Assembly: GCA_016839165.1 (NCBI GenBank) | Contig: CP069300.1 | Span: forward strand, 1,302,001-1,366,000 | Origin: Bradyrhizobium sp. PSBB068 | GTDB lineage: Bacteria > Pseudomonadota > Alphaproteobacteria > Rhizobiales > Xanthobacteraceae | Direction of reading: 5' to 3' | DNA length: 64,000 bases | The notes under the pieces: model-generated | What the model was told of the DNA's origin: nothing | Seen by the model: only the letters and a program-made list of their open reading frames with translations | Database searches by the model: none | In this document: positions 16,065 to 25,301 of the stretch, piece by piece | Layout of the letters: each line of letters opens with the position of its first letter | How positions within the stretch are numbered: position 1 is the first letter of the stretch | Made by a program: the position numbers and the translations under genes

Positions 16065-16487
16065 TCAGGACAGAGGAGGTGCGCGGGAGCGGAAGGCCGC
16101 GGGCGCCGACTTCAGATGGAGGAATTCGGCATTGGTGGTGCGGAACAGTAGCTCGACGGCTTCCGGCAGCAACAGCACCGGCGGGGCCGTGAACAGCATG
16201 CTGCCCGCGAGCGAGACGACGGCGCAGATCGCGCAATTGTCGGCTGGATGCCGGTCGCGGTCCTGTTCGCTGGGCGGCTGCGTCCCGGTGACCTGGACCG
16301 CGAGGTCCGGCGTAGCCGAGGTCCCGATATAGGCGAGATCGGCTAGCGTGAGACCGTTTTGGATCGCGGGTGCGGCTTGCGCGGTCGCGATCGGATGGAA
16401 GTGCCCGAACGACAGCACAAACTGGACGGCGAGCGCGAACAGCGCCAGCCGCGAGCCAGTCTTGATGTGTCTCCGGAACCAGTCCAT
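16065..16487 (-). CDS. DUF2946 domain-containing protein
   Basis: 140 aa. An N-terminal basic stretch and hydrophobic segment (RLALFALAVQFVLSFGHF) act as a membrane anchor or uncleaved signal. A central acidic/His region follows (PPSEQDRDRHPADNCAICAVV), with the C-x2-C pair typical of DUF2946, then a second hydrophobic segment (SMLFTAPPVLLLP). DUF2946 genes often neighbour metal-related TonB receptors. Here the gene is first in an operon with the ZnuD-like receptor, 109 bases upstream of it. The biochemical role is unknown; a periplasmic metal-handling function is an inference from context and the Cys/His residues. Confidence 0.8.
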   Translation of the reverse strand: MDWFRRHIKTGSRLALFALAVQFVLSFGHFHPIATAQAAPAIQNGLTLADLAYIGTSATPDLAVQVTGTQPPSEQDRDRHPADNCAICAVVSLAGSMLFTAPPVLLLPEAVELLFRTTNAEFLHLKSAPAAFRSRAPPLS

Positions 16488-16535
16488 GCCGATTGAGCCC
16501 CACCCGTCAGGACAGCGCTCATTCCCCGGCTGCCT

Positions 16536-16554
16536 GATGTTATATTATAACATC
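16536..16554 (-). promoter_or_regulatory. Zur-box-like perfect palindrome
   Basis: GATGTTATATTATAACATC is a perfect 9+1+9 inverted repeat lying 48 bases upstream of the DUF2946 start codon. It matches the core ATGTTATA-n-TATAACAT pattern known for Zur operators in proteobacteria. It is strikingly AT-rich against its surroundings. The expected effect is repression of the DUF2946-receptor operon when zinc is ample. Confidence 0.78.
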
Positions 16555-16658
16555 GGAGGGCGACCGCGATGTCAACGGTGGTTCAGACCCACCATGTCGA
16601 TCCGTTGCTGGTGTGTGATTGCAGCAACGCAGCGTGTTGGGACGCTAAGCGCCGGGTC

Positions 16659-18722
16659 TCAGCGTCCTTCGCGCAGCCAGGTTGCCGCGAACGCGCCGAG
16701 CAGCAGCAGCAGGCCGACCAGGCCGGCGAACATCGGCAGCACGCCGACGCCCTTGACCACGCTGGCGTCGCGCATCTTGACGCCGAGCCAGCCGTCGCCG
16801 CGGAAGATCGAGGATGCGCGCACCGGCACGATGCGCGGCATGTCGAGGCTCGATCCGTCGACGATGCGCCGTGCGTCGCCGCCGGTCGCCTGCGCCAGCG
16901 GCTTCAGCATGTCGGTGGTCGAGGTGACTTCCGAGAATTCCTTCGGGTTGGTCGGGCCGACATTGATCAGCGCCTTCAGCGTGCCGTCGGTGGCCTGCCA
17001 CAGGCCGAGCTCGCTCGCGGGCAAGGTCGTGCGCCACTCGCCGGGATCGCCGGCCGTCAAGGTCAATTCGCGCGTGGCGCCGCCCGGCGACGTCACGGTG
17101 ACCGGCGCTACGGTGTCGGCCATGGTCTGCCGCACCACCATCAGGTCCTTGCCCTGCACCTGCATCCGCAGCGCCTCTTCGTCGAGGTCGGGCTGCTTCA
17201 TCAGCCAGTGCGACACCCGCCGCAGCAGATCGAGATGCGGGCCGCCGCCTTCATAGCCGCGCGCCCACAGCCAGATCTGGTCGGACAGCAGCAATGCGAC
17301 GCGGCCTTCGCCGAACCGCGACAGCAGCAGCAGCGGCTTGCCGTCGGCGCCGGTCATGACCGGCGGGTTGATCGCGTTGCGGGTGTCGACGGTGCGGAAG
17401 AACCGGCTCCAATGCGGCGGCTCGGCGTTCGAGCCTTCCAGCCCGCGCGTCACCGGGTGGCGTTTCCCGGCGTCGCTCAAATGCGCATAGAACGGCTTCT
17501 CGGTCACGCCGACCGGTTCGGCCGGCAGCACCGAATCCAGTGGCGTGCGCCAGATGCTGGTGGTCGAGGCGTAATCGGGACCGGCCGACACCAGCACCGC
17601 GCCGCCGGAGCGGACATAGCGCGCGATGTTGTCGAAATAGGCGATCGGCAGTACGCCCTGACGGGCGTAGCGATCGAAGATGATCAGCTGGAATTCGTTG
17701 ATCTTCTGCTGGAACAGCTCACGGGTCGGAAACGCGATCAGCGACAGCTCGTTGATCGGCGTGCCGTCCTGCTTCTCCGGCGGACGCAGGATGGTGAAGT
17801 GCACGAGATCGACGCTTGGGTCGGACTTCAACAGGTTGCGCCAGGTGCGCTCACCCGCATGGGGCTCACCGGAAACCAGCAGCACGCGCAGCTTGTCGCG
17901 CACGCCGTCGATCGCGACCACGGCGCGGTTGTTGACCGGGGTCAGCTCGTTCTCGAGCGGCGAGGCCTCGATCTCGACGATGTTGGGGCCGGCGTGCTTG
18001 ATGTCGATGTCGACGCTCGAGGTCTGGCCTGAGGTCAGCGTGCGCTCGTTGATCACCTCGCCGTCGCGGCGGATCGTGACCTTGGCCCGTTCGCCGGTGA
18101 CGCCCTGGTCGTCGAGCCGGAACGTGATGGTCTGGGTCTGGCCGACGATGCCGAAGCGCGGTGCGGCCGTGATCGCGATGCGGCGGTCGCGCTCGTCCTT
18201 GCGGCCGGTGATGAGGGCGTGCACCGGCGCCTGGAAGCCGAGGGCCTGGGCGTTGGCCGGAATATCGTGCACCCGGCCGTCGGTGATCATGAACGCGCCG
18301 GCGACGCGCTCGACCGGAACGTCCGACAGCGCCGACGTCAGCGTGCCGAACAATTTGGTACCGTCGGTTTCACCGTCGGCCTGGCCGGCCTCGACGACGC
18401 GGACCTCGAGGCCCTTGATCTGCTTCAGGCTGTCGATCAGCGCCTGCCGCGCCTTGTCGGTCTCCTGGTTGCGCGTGCCGAAATTCTGGCTCGGGCTCTT
18501 GTCGATCACCACGGCCGCGACCGAGGAGAGCGGCTCACGGTCCTCGCGGGTGAAGGACGGGTTGGCCAGCGCCAGCAGGATCAGCGCCAGCGCGGCGACA
18601 CGCACCGCGGCGCCGCGGGCGCGCGACAACAGCAGCAGTGCCGCGATGACGACGATCGCGCCGAGCGCGATCCACAGCACGAGCGAGGGAACCAGCGGTG
18701 TGAACGCGATACCGTAGTTCAT
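16659..18722 (-). CDS. Large membrane protein of the MoxR/DUF58 operon (GATase1-like)
   Basis: 687 aa. Two N-terminal membrane helices (about 12-34 and 40-55) are followed by a vWA-like segment beginning AAVVIDKSPSQNFG. After two Ig-like beta regions there is a class-I glutamine-amidotransferase-like domain (LRVLLVSGEPHAGERTW, LIIFDRYARQG, YVRSGGAVLVSAGPDY). A C-terminal helix (GVLPMFAGLVGLLLLLGAF) ends the protein. The catalytic Cys expected of a working amidotransferase is not evident. It is last in the four-gene operon, starting one base after the DUF4159 gene ends. It is probably part of an inner-membrane/periplasmic complex; the function is unknown. Confidence 0.82.
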   Translation of the reverse strand: MNYGIAFTPLVPSLVLWIALGAIVVIAALLLLSRARGAAVRVAALALILLALANPSFTREDREPLSSVAAVVIDKSPSQNFGTRNQETDKARQALIDSLKQIKGLEVRVVEAGQADGETDGTKLFGTLTSALSDVPVERVAGAFMITDGRVHDIPANAQALGFQAPVHALITGRKDERDRRIAITAAPRFGIVGQTQTITFRLDDQGVTGERAKVTIRRDGEVINERTLTSGQTSSVDIDIKHAGPNIVEIEASPLENELTPVNNRAVVAIDGVRDKLRVLLVSGEPHAGERTWRNLLKSDPSVDLVHFTILRPPEKQDGTPINELSLIAFPTRELFQQKINEFQLIIFDRYARQGVLPIAYFDNIARYVRSGGAVLVSAGPDYASTTSIWRTPLDSVLPAEPVGVTEKPFYAHLSDAGKRHPVTRGLEGSNAEPPHWSRFFRTVDTRNAINPPVMTGADGKPLLLLSRFGEGRVALLLSDQIWLWARGYEGGGPHLDLLRRVSHWLMKQPDLDEEALRMQVQGKDLMVVRQTMADTVAPVTVTSPGGATRELTLTAGDPGEWRTTLPASELGLWQATDGTLKALINVGPTNPKEFSEVTSTTDMLKPLAQATGGDARRIVDGSSLDMPRIVPVRASSIFRGDGWLGVKMRDASVVKGVGVLPMFAGLVGLLLLLGAFAATWLREGR

Positions 18723-18723
18723 A

Positions 18724-21537
18724 TTATTGTCCCAGCCGCTCGATCAGGGCGGGTGCATGCACCTGGTCGGCCTTGTAGTTACCCGTCAGCGTGTACATCA
18801 CGATGTTGACGCCGGCGCGGAAGGCGAATTCGCGCTGGCGCGGCTCGCCCGGCGTCAACGGCAGCATCGGCTGGCCGTCGGGACGGATCGCCCAGGCGCC
18901 GGCGAGATCGTTGGAGGTGATGATGATCGGTGAGACGCCGTCGCCGCCGCGCGCCGGCCGCTGCGCGGCTTCTTCGTCGTCTTCGCGCGGCAGCGCCTCG
19001 ACCCAGGTCTGTCCGGTGTTGAAGCGGCCGGGGAAGTCGCGCAGCAGATAGAACGTCTTGGTCAGCACGTGCTCGCGCGGCACCGGCTCGAGCTCGGGCA
19101 CGTCGAGGGTCGACAGCAATTCGCGCAGCGTCTGCATGCCTGGCGTCTGCGACTCGCCGTTGTCGCCCGGCGGCGCCTCGACGGCATCGCGGGTGTCGAA
19201 GATCACAGTGCCGCCCTGCTTCATGTAGGCGTCGATCTTGTTGATGGCATCCTGCGGCGGCTTCGGCGCGCCCGGCACGATCGGCCAGTAGATCAGCGGG
19301 AAGAACGCCAGCTCGTCGCGCGCGGGATCGATGCCGACGGGATCGCCGGCTTCCAGCGCGGTGCGCTGGCCGAGGAACAGCGTCAGTCCGGACATCCCGG
19401 CCTTGACGATGGAATCGACGTCGGCGTTGCCGGTCACGACATAGGCGAGCCGCGTCTGCGAAACGGCCTTGATCGCAAAGTCGTCGCTGCTGCTGTTCTG
19501 CGCGCGCGTCTGCGATGGCACCATCATCGTCGCAAGGACGAAGGCGAGCGCAAGCACCGCCGGCGCGGCGCGCCTCCGGATCAGTGCGGCGAGGCCGCCG
19601 CCGAGCATCGCCACCACGATGGCATCGAGCAGGAACAGTGCCAGCGCGGTCGACAGCATGATGCCGCGCAGGTCTCGCGGCTCGGCGTTGGTATACGTCG
19701 CATGCTTGGCGCGCAGGCCGGAGGTGTCGAGCGGCGCGATGCGGTCGGCAGAGGCCAGCGTGTTGACCGCGATCGGGCTCTCGACGGTGCCGTAGAAGCC
19801 GGGCGGATGGTCCGCGGTGCCGCGGTCGCGATAGTCCGCCGACATCGGCTTGGCGGTCGAGGGTGGCGGGCCGAAGGCGCCGAAACCATCGAGCGTGCGC
19901 AGCGGCGCAACCGTTTCGGCATTGGGATCGCTGGCAACGCCCGGTCCGGGCTTCGAGGTGTAGCCGGACATATCGATCAGCCGGCGCAGCATCTCGACGA
20001 AGGTGCCGGACATCGGCAGGTCCGACCAGCGCATATCGGCGCCGACATGGAACAGGCTGACCACGCCCTTGCCGCGATGCTCGCCGGTGACGAGCGGCGT
20101 GCCGTCCTCCAGCGAGGCCCAGCTCTTGGTTGCGAGCACGGCGTCGGGCTCGGCCAGCACCTGGCGGTTGACGGTGATATCCTTCGGCACAATGAGACCC
20201 GCGAACGGACCATCGGCGGCGAACGAGGCCATGTGTTGCGGCTTCTCCCAGGTCAGGCTGCCGCCGAGCGTGCGTCCGCCGCGGCGCAGCTTGACGGGAA
20301 CGAGGTCGTCATCGGCCTGCGCGAGCCGGGGCCCGGCGAAACGCACCAGCACGCCGCCTTGCTCGATCCAGGCGTTGAGCCGGTCGCGGATTTCCGGCGA
20401 CAGCGTGCCGACATCGGCCATCACGATCATCGGCAGCCGCTGATCGAGGAACTGCCCGATCACCTGCTGCGGCGCGCCGCGATCGCCGAGCCTGACGTCG
20501 GCGAATGGCGACAGCGCGCGGGAGAGATAGAAGGTCGACGCCAGCAGCGGCTGCGCGGTGTCGCTGCTCGCGCCCGACACGACGCCGATGGCGCGGCGGC
20601 GCCAGCGCCGGTCGAGCAGCTGCACGGCGCCGGCCGAGTGCTCGCCGGCGATTTCGAGCCGCGCGATGTCGTTGCGCAACTCGACCGGAAGATCGAAGGC
20701 GGCTTCGGTCTCGCGCTCCTGCGGGCCGAATGCGTAGCGGGCCTCGCCGATCGGCGAACCCTTGGCGTCGACCGCGCGCACCGTCCCCGCAGCAATGCCG
20801 CTCTCGGTGCGCAGCACCTTCACCGTCATCTTGGCGGCGGCGTTCTCGGCTGCGACCAGTGCCTGCGCAGATTGTGCGCCGCCGGCGTAGATCGTCAGAC
20901 TGCGGTTCTCGATCACCTTGCCGAGACCTTCGGTGAACTCGCTGCCGCGGCCGGTGTCGACGCCGTCGGACAGCCAGGCGATGTCGCAGTCGCCGGTGGA
21001 TTTGAGGAAACGTTCCAGCGTCGCCAGGGTTTCAACGCGATCGATCGAGTAGGGCTTCGGCGCAAGCTGGCGCAACGCGACGCGTGCGGCGCCGGCCGGC
21101 ATCAGCGTGATGTCGCGCGCAGGCTCGGACAGCGGCACCAGCGCAACGCCGCGGCGGTCGCTGTCGGCATTGGTGATGAGCTCGTCGGCAGCCTTGATCC
21201 GCGCATCCCAGCTCGAGGCCGCGCTCCAGCCGTCGTCGAGCAGGATCACCAGCGGCTGCTTGCCGGCGGCAACGCCGGTCTGCGGATTCCATATCGGCCC
21301 GGCGGCGGCGAGGATGACCAGTGCCGCCGCGGCGAGCCGCAGCAAGGTCAGCCACCACGGCGTGCGCGACGGCGTCTCTTCCTTCGGCGCGATGTCGAAC
21401 AATAGCCGCGTGGGCGGGAATTCGACGCGGCGCGGCCGCGGCGGCATCACGCGCAGCAGCCACCACAGCACCGGCAGGCTGACCAGCCCCAGCAGCAGCA
21501 GCGGTTCGGCGAAGGAGAGGGGGAGGCCTGCGATCAT
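18724..21537 (-). CDS. DUF4159 protein with BatA-type N-terminal membrane domain
   Basis: 937 aa. The N-terminus (PLSFAEPLLLLGLVSLPVLW...MPPRPRRVEFPP) is the double-transmembrane BatA/aerotolerance-regulator leader. A vWA-like region (LVILLDDGWSAASSWDARI) and a GATase-like middle follow, then a further membrane pair near 625-680. The C-terminal DUF4159 domain carries FFPLIYWPI, GGTVIFDTRD and TFYLLRDFPGRF. It overlaps the DUF58 gene by 4 bases, which implies translational coupling. Bat-type proteins are linked to envelope stress and protein maturation with MoxR ATPases, but no molecular function is settled. Confidence 0.87.
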   Translation of the reverse strand: MIAGLPLSFAEPLLLLGLVSLPVLWWLLRVMPPRPRRVEFPPTRLLFDIAPKEETPSRTPWWLTLLRLAAAALVILAAAGPIWNPQTGVAAGKQPLVILLDDGWSAASSWDARIKAADELITNADSDRRGVALVPLSEPARDITLMPAGAARVALRQLAPKPYSIDRVETLATLERFLKSTGDCDIAWLSDGVDTGRGSEFTEGLGKVIENRSLTIYAGGAQSAQALVAAENAAAKMTVKVLRTESGIAAGTVRAVDAKGSPIGEARYAFGPQERETEAAFDLPVELRNDIARLEIAGEHSAGAVQLLDRRWRRRAIGVVSGASSDTAQPLLASTFYLSRALSPFADVRLGDRGAPQQVIGQFLDQRLPMIVMADVGTLSPEIRDRLNAWIEQGGVLVRFAGPRLAQADDDLVPVKLRRGGRTLGGSLTWEKPQHMASFAADGPFAGLIVPKDITVNRQVLAEPDAVLATKSWASLEDGTPLVTGEHRGKGVVSLFHVGADMRWSDLPMSGTFVEMLRRLIDMSGYTSKPGPGVASDPNAETVAPLRTLDGFGAFGPPPSTAKPMSADYRDRGTADHPPGFYGTVESPIAVNTLASADRIAPLDTSGLRAKHATYTNAEPRDLRGIMLSTALALFLLDAIVVAMLGGGLAALIRRRAAPAVLALAFVLATMMVPSQTRAQNSSSDDFAIKAVSQTRLAYVVTGNADVDSIVKAGMSGLTLFLGQRTALEAGDPVGIDPARDELAFFPLIYWPIVPGAPKPPQDAINKIDAYMKQGGTVIFDTRDAVEAPPGDNGESQTPGMQTLRELLSTLDVPELEPVPREHVLTKTFYLLRDFPGRFNTGQTWVEALPREDDEEAAQRPARGGDGVSPIIITSNDLAGAWAIRPDGQPMLPLTPGEPRQREFAFRAGVNIVMYTLTGNYKADQVHAPALIERLGQ

Positions 21538-22475
21538 GCGCTGCGTCCCGCCTTGACGGTTGAGCGGCCGCCGCCCTTGCTCACCATCATGCCGGCGTGC
21601 AGGAACAGCAGCAGCTCGGCCGCGGAGCGGCTGGTGGTGTGGGTCGAGAACAGCCAGTCGAGCCGGCCGGTCTCGGCACGGATCTGCTCGCGATGCAGCG
21701 CGACGCGCGCGACATAGTCGCTCGCCCAGCTCTCGGCCCGGCCCGCGGTGATGACACTGCCGGCCTCGGGCTCGACGAATTCGACACGGCCGGAATAGGG
21801 GAAGGTCTCTTCGGCGGGATCGACGACCTGGATCAGCGTGCCGTGCGCGCCGGAGGAGGAAAGCCCGGCAAGCATCGTCGTGATCTCAGCTATCGGCGAC
21901 CAGAAATCCGACAGCACGACGACTTCGGCCAGCGACGACGGCACGAAGGACGGCGGCAGGCTCGCGCGCGTCGTCTCGTCGTGCAAGATCGCTTCCGCCA
22001 TCTTGTCGATCACGTTGAGGCTTGCGGTCGGGGTCATCAGGCCGGGAATGCCGACGCGCTCTCCGCCGGCCACGAGCAACTCGGCCAGTGCGAAGGCGAC
22101 GATCAGTCCGCGCTCCAGCTTGCTGTCGCGCGCATCGCGTGAGGCAAACGCCATCGAGGGCGACCGGTCAGCCCAGATCCACACAGTGTGCGCGGCCTCC
22201 CATTCCTGCTCGCGCACATAGAGATGGTCGTCGCGTGCCGAGCGGCGCCAATCGACGCGCTGCGACGGCTCGCCGGAGACGAAGCGGCGGTATTGCCAGA
22301 AATTCTCGCCCGAGCCGGCGCGGCGGCGGCCGTGCAGGCCATGGATGACGTTGGCCGCAACACGGCGGGCCTCAAGCACCAGGCGCGGCAGCGACGCGGC
22401 GAGCGATCGGCTTTCGCCATCTGCACGTCGGACCGCCAGGATCTCCTCGTTCTGGTGCCTGTTGTCAGCCGCCAT
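21534..22475 (-). CDS. DUF58 domain-containing protein
   Basis: 313 aa. The true start is the ATG at 22475, which shares one base with the moxR stop; the longer open frame upstream is the shadow of moxR. Hallmarks are HGLHGRRRAGSGENFWQYRRF, which includes the DUF58 RRRxGxGxxF signature. RVDWRRSARDDHLYVREQEWE and a vWA-like MIDAS region (IWADRSPSMAF, D-x-S-x-S) follow. DUF58 proteins nearly always accompany MoxR AAA+ ATPases and may be their substrates or adaptors. The protein is soluble. It is second in the operon. Confidence 0.9.
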   Translation of the reverse strand: MAADNRHQNEEILAVRRADGESRSLAASLPRLVLEARRVAANVIHGLHGRRRAGSGENFWQYRRFVSGEPSQRVDWRRSARDDHLYVREQEWEAAHTVWIWADRSPSMAFASRDARDSKLERGLIVAFALAELLVAGGERVGIPGLMTPTASLNVIDKMAEAILHDETTRASLPPSFVPSSLAEVVVLSDFWSPIAEITTMLAGLSSSGAHGTLIQVVDPAEETFPYSGRVEFVEPEAGSVITAGRAESWASDYVARVALHREQIRAETGRLDWLFSTHTTSRSAAELLLFLHAGMMVSKGGGRSTVKAGRSA

Positions 22476-23479
22476 CAACCGATCCGCGTCTTCAATTGCT
22501 TGATCACGTCCGGAATGGTGCGGCCCTCGGCGCGCGCCGAGAAGGTCAGCGCCATGCGGTGCTTGAGCACGGGCTCGGCGAGATCGAGCACGTCGTCGAT
22601 CGACGGCGCGAGCCTGCCGTCGAGCAGCGCGCGGGCGCGAACCGCCAGCATCAACGCCTGGCTGGCGCGGGGACCGGGTCCCCACGCGATCAGCTTGCCG
22701 GCCTCGCCGCCCTCGGTGCCGGGGCGCGCGGCGCGCACCAGCGTCAGGATCGCTTCGACGACGGAATCGCCGACCGGCAGGCGCCGCACCAGTCGTTGTG
22801 CCGTGAGCAGCGTCTCCGCATCCATCGACGGCTTGGCATGCGCCTCTTCGGCGCCGGTGGTTTCGAACAGGATGCGCCGCTCGGCGTCGCGATCGGGATA
22901 GTCGACGTCGATTTCCATCAGGAAGCGGTCGAGCTGCGCTTCGGGCAGCGGATAGGTGCCTTCCTGCTCGAGCGGGTTCTGCGTCGCGAGTACGTGGAAC
23001 GGCTTCGGCAGATCATGCCGCGCGCCGGCAATGGTGATGTGCTGCTCCTGCATGGCTTGCAGCAGCGCCGACTGGGTGCGCGGGCTAGCGCGGTTGATCT
23101 CGTCGGCCATCAAGAGCTGCGCGAACACCGGGCCGGAGATGAAGCGGAACGAACGCTTGCCGGTGGAGCTCTCGTCGAGCACCTCGGCGCCGAGGATGTC
23201 CGACGGCATCAGGTCGGGCGTGAACTGGATGCGCTTGGCGTCGAGCCCGAGCGTGACGCCGAGCGTCTCGACCAGCTTGGTCTTGGCGAGGCCGGGCACG
23301 CCGATCAGGAGCGCGTGGCCGCCGGACAAGATCGTCACCAGCGTGTTCTCGATCACCTGGTCCTGGCCGAAAATGACCGTGGATACCGCTTCCTTGGCGG
23401 CCTTGATCTGGCCTGCGACCTGCTCGGCCGAACGGACGATCACGTCCTCCAGTTTCTCGACGCTATCTGCACCAGCCAT
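22475..23479 (-). CDS. moxR: MoxR-type AAA+ ATPase
   Basis: 334 aa from the ATG at 23479, which follows GAAGGAGCGG. Walker A is GVPGLAKTKL, Walker B is LLMADEINRA, sensor 1 is VLATQNPLEQEGTYPLPEAQ, and the arginine-finger and lid regions follow (LDRFLMEIDVDYPDR). MoxR ATPases act as chaperone-like remodelers that help mature membrane-linked enzyme complexes. It heads a four-gene operon with DUF58, DUF4159/BatA and a GATase-like membrane protein, all coupled by overlaps of 1-4 bases or a one-base gap. The client is unknown. Confidence 0.93.
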   Translation of the reverse strand: MAGADSVEKLEDVIVRSAEQVAGQIKAAKEAVSTVIFGQDQVIENTLVTILSGGHALLIGVPGLAKTKLVETLGVTLGLDAKRIQFTPDLMPSDILGAEVLDESSTGKRSFRFISGPVFAQLLMADEINRASPRTQSALLQAMQEQHITIAGARHDLPKPFHVLATQNPLEQEGTYPLPEAQLDRFLMEIDVDYPDRDAERRILFETTGAEEAHAKPSMDAETLLTAQRLVRRLPVGDSVVEAILTLVRAARPGTEGGEAGKLIAWGPGPRASQALMLAVRARALLDGRLAPSIDDVLDLAEPVLKHRMALTFSARAEGRTIPDVIKQLKTRIG

Positions 23480-23731
23480 CCGATCCGCTCCTTCTCGGCG
23501 ATGCGCGCATTGCCGCGCCGGCATCTGTCGTCATCTCTTGGTCGTCATCGCTTGGCCCGCATGCTAAACCTATGCGAAGGCCATGTATTCGTTGAATTAA
23601 ACTATCCCCACCTTATCGGCATTTCAGGGTATGAACGGCATCACGATGTGGCGAGAATGACATCCCGACCACATCTCAGGATACGTGCACCAAATGTGCC
23701 AGATTGAGGGTAGGAAACTTTAAGGCAAACA

Positions 23732-24373
23732 ATGGCGAAGCAAGGGCAGGGCGATTCCGGCAGTGAAACTACGGGCATCGGAGGCAAGGGCCTCGAAGGC
23801 CTCACCACTGCTGCCAACCGAGCTGCGACATCGGGGCCGGCCGGACGCAAGGGCCTGCCGCCGGTTCATCTGTGGAATCCGCCGTTCTGCGGCGATCTCG
23901 ACATGCGAATCGCGCCTGACGGCACCTGGTTCTACATGGGAACGCCGATCGGGCGTCCCGCGCTGGTGCGGCTGTTCTCCACGATTCTGAAACGCGAGGA
24001 CGGCAAGCACTTTCTCGTGACGCCGGTGGAGAAGGTCGGCATCCGCGTCGACGACGCACCGTTCCTCGCGGTGGAAATGCAGACCGAGCAAGACGCGCGC
24101 GGCCGGTTGCTCAGGTTCCGGACCAATGTCGATGACTGGGTCGATTGCGAGAAAGGCCACGGCCTCAGATTCGAAGCTGCCGAGGATGGCGGATTGACGC
24201 CCTATCTGCACGTCCGCGCCGACCTGTGGGCGAAGGTCACCCGCGCGCTCTACTACGATCTGGTTGACATGGGCGAGGAGCGGATGGTCGATGGTCAGGA
24301 GATGTTCGGCATCGAGTCCGGCGGCGAGTTTTTCGCGATGGCCGATGCCAGTCAGGTGAGGGGCGCACTTTGA
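23732..24373 (+). CDS. DUF1285 domain-containing protein
   Basis: 213 aa, soluble. After a low-complexity N-terminus comes PPVHLWNPPFCGDLDMRIAP and GTWFYMGTPIGRPALVRLF, then KEDGKHF-like REDGKHFLVTPVEKVGI and DAPFLAVEM, all diagnostic of DUF1285. The family has a known fold but no assigned activity. It is the first gene of a run in which each downstream gene overlaps the previous one by 4 bases. Divergent transcription from moxR places both promoters in 23480-23731. Confidence 0.9.
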   Translation: MAKQGQGDSGSETTGIGGKGLEGLTTAANRAATSGPAGRKGLPPVHLWNPPFCGDLDMRIAPDGTWFYMGTPIGRPALVRLFSTILKREDGKHFLVTPVEKVGIRVDDAPFLAVEMQTEQDARGRLLRFRTNVDDWVDCEKGHGLRFEAAEDGGLTPYLHVRADLWAKVTRALYYDLVDMGEERMVDGQEMFGIESGGEFFAMADASQVRGAL

Positions 24374-25041
24374 ACGAGCCGTTGCTGAAGGTGAAGCCGG
24401 CGACGATCAGCTCGACGGAATTCTTCGCGCGGGCCCGCAAGCGGCTCAGTTTCGAGGTGCCGCCGGGCCTGGTCGATCCGCATATCATTCCGCGCACCGG
24501 AGATTCCGGCACCGACCGGATGCTCGAGATCGTCGCCCAGGAGCAGCCGGTGCGGCCGGCCGCGGTGCTGATTCCGGTGGTCGATCATCCCGAGCCGACC
24601 GTGCTCCTGACGCAGCGTTCGCCGAATCTGTCGAGCCACGCCGGCCAGATCTCGTTTCCCGGCGGCAAGATCGACGCCACCGATGCCTCGCCGCTCGACG
24701 CCGCGCTGCGCGAAGCCTGCGAAGAAGTCGGCTTGAGGCGGGAATTCATCGACCCTGTCGGCTATCTCGACCTCTATGGCACCGCATTCGGCTTCCGCAT
24801 CCTGCCGACGGTCGCCAAGGTGAAGCCGGGATTTACGCTTGAGATCAACGAGGCCGAAGTCGTCGACGCATTCGAGGTGCCGCTCGCTTTCCTGATGAAC
24901 CCCGAGAATCATCAGATCCACACCAAGGAATTCCGCGGCATGGACCGCTCCTATTATGCGATGCCGTTCGCCGAGCGTTACATCTGGGGCGCGACCGCGG
25001 GCATTCTGCGCGTGCTATATGAGCGGATCTATCTGTCATGA
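24370..25041 (+). CDS. CoA pyrophosphatase (NUDIX, NudL-like)
   Basis: 223 aa. The start is TTG at 24370, overlapping the previous stop (TTGA), which indicates coupling. It carries the CoA-NUDIX signature LTQRS-x8-H-A-G-Q-I-S-F-P-G-G-K and the NUDIX box GGKIDATDASPLDAALREACEEVGL. A UPF0035-type region precedes the box. It hydrolyses CoA or acyl-CoA to 4'-phosphopantetheine and 3',5'-ADP in the cytosol. The downstream DUF6111 gene overlaps by 4 bases. Confidence 0.92.
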   Translation: MNEPLLKVKPATISSTEFFARARKRLSFEVPPGLVDPHIIPRTGDSGTDRMLEIVAQEQPVRPAAVLIPVVDHPEPTVLLTQRSPNLSSHAGQISFPGGKIDATDASPLDAALREACEEVGLRREFIDPVGYLDLYGTAFGFRILPTVAKVKPGFTLEINEAEVVDAFEVPLAFLMNPENHQIHTKEFRGMDRSYYAMPFAERYIWGATAGILRVLYERIYLS

Positions 25042-25301
25042 TCCGCACGGTGTTGACCGAGATCGGAATCTTTCTGGTCCCGTTCGCGGTCTATGCCATC
25101 TTCCTGATCGCGACGCGGTCCGGCGTGACGCTGCCGGCGTCCTGGCCGCTCCACATGATCGCGAAGCTGACTCTGGTGGCATTGGTGATGGTAATCGTGA
25201 GTTTCGTGGCGCTGGCCGAATTGACCGGCGCGCCACCGAACTCGACTTATGTTCCCGCTCACATCGAGAATGGCAGGCTGGTGCCCGGAGTTGAGCGATG
25301 A
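25038..25301 (+). CDS. DUF6111 family small membrane protein
   Basis: 87 aa with two transmembrane helices (about 7-27 and 41-62) and a C-terminal YVPAHIENGRLVPG that is characteristic of DUF6111. Function is unknown. It overlaps the CoA pyrophosphatase gene (ATGA) and the CCA-enzyme gene (ATGA), so it is translated as part of this unit. The consistent placement between a NUDIX gene and cca in rhizobia suggests a housekeeping role, but nothing in the sequence says which. Confidence 0.87.
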   Translation: MIRTVLTEIGIFLVPFAVYAIFLIATRSGVTLPASWPLHMIAKLTLVALVMVIVSFVALAELTGAPPNSTYVPAHIENGRLVPGVER

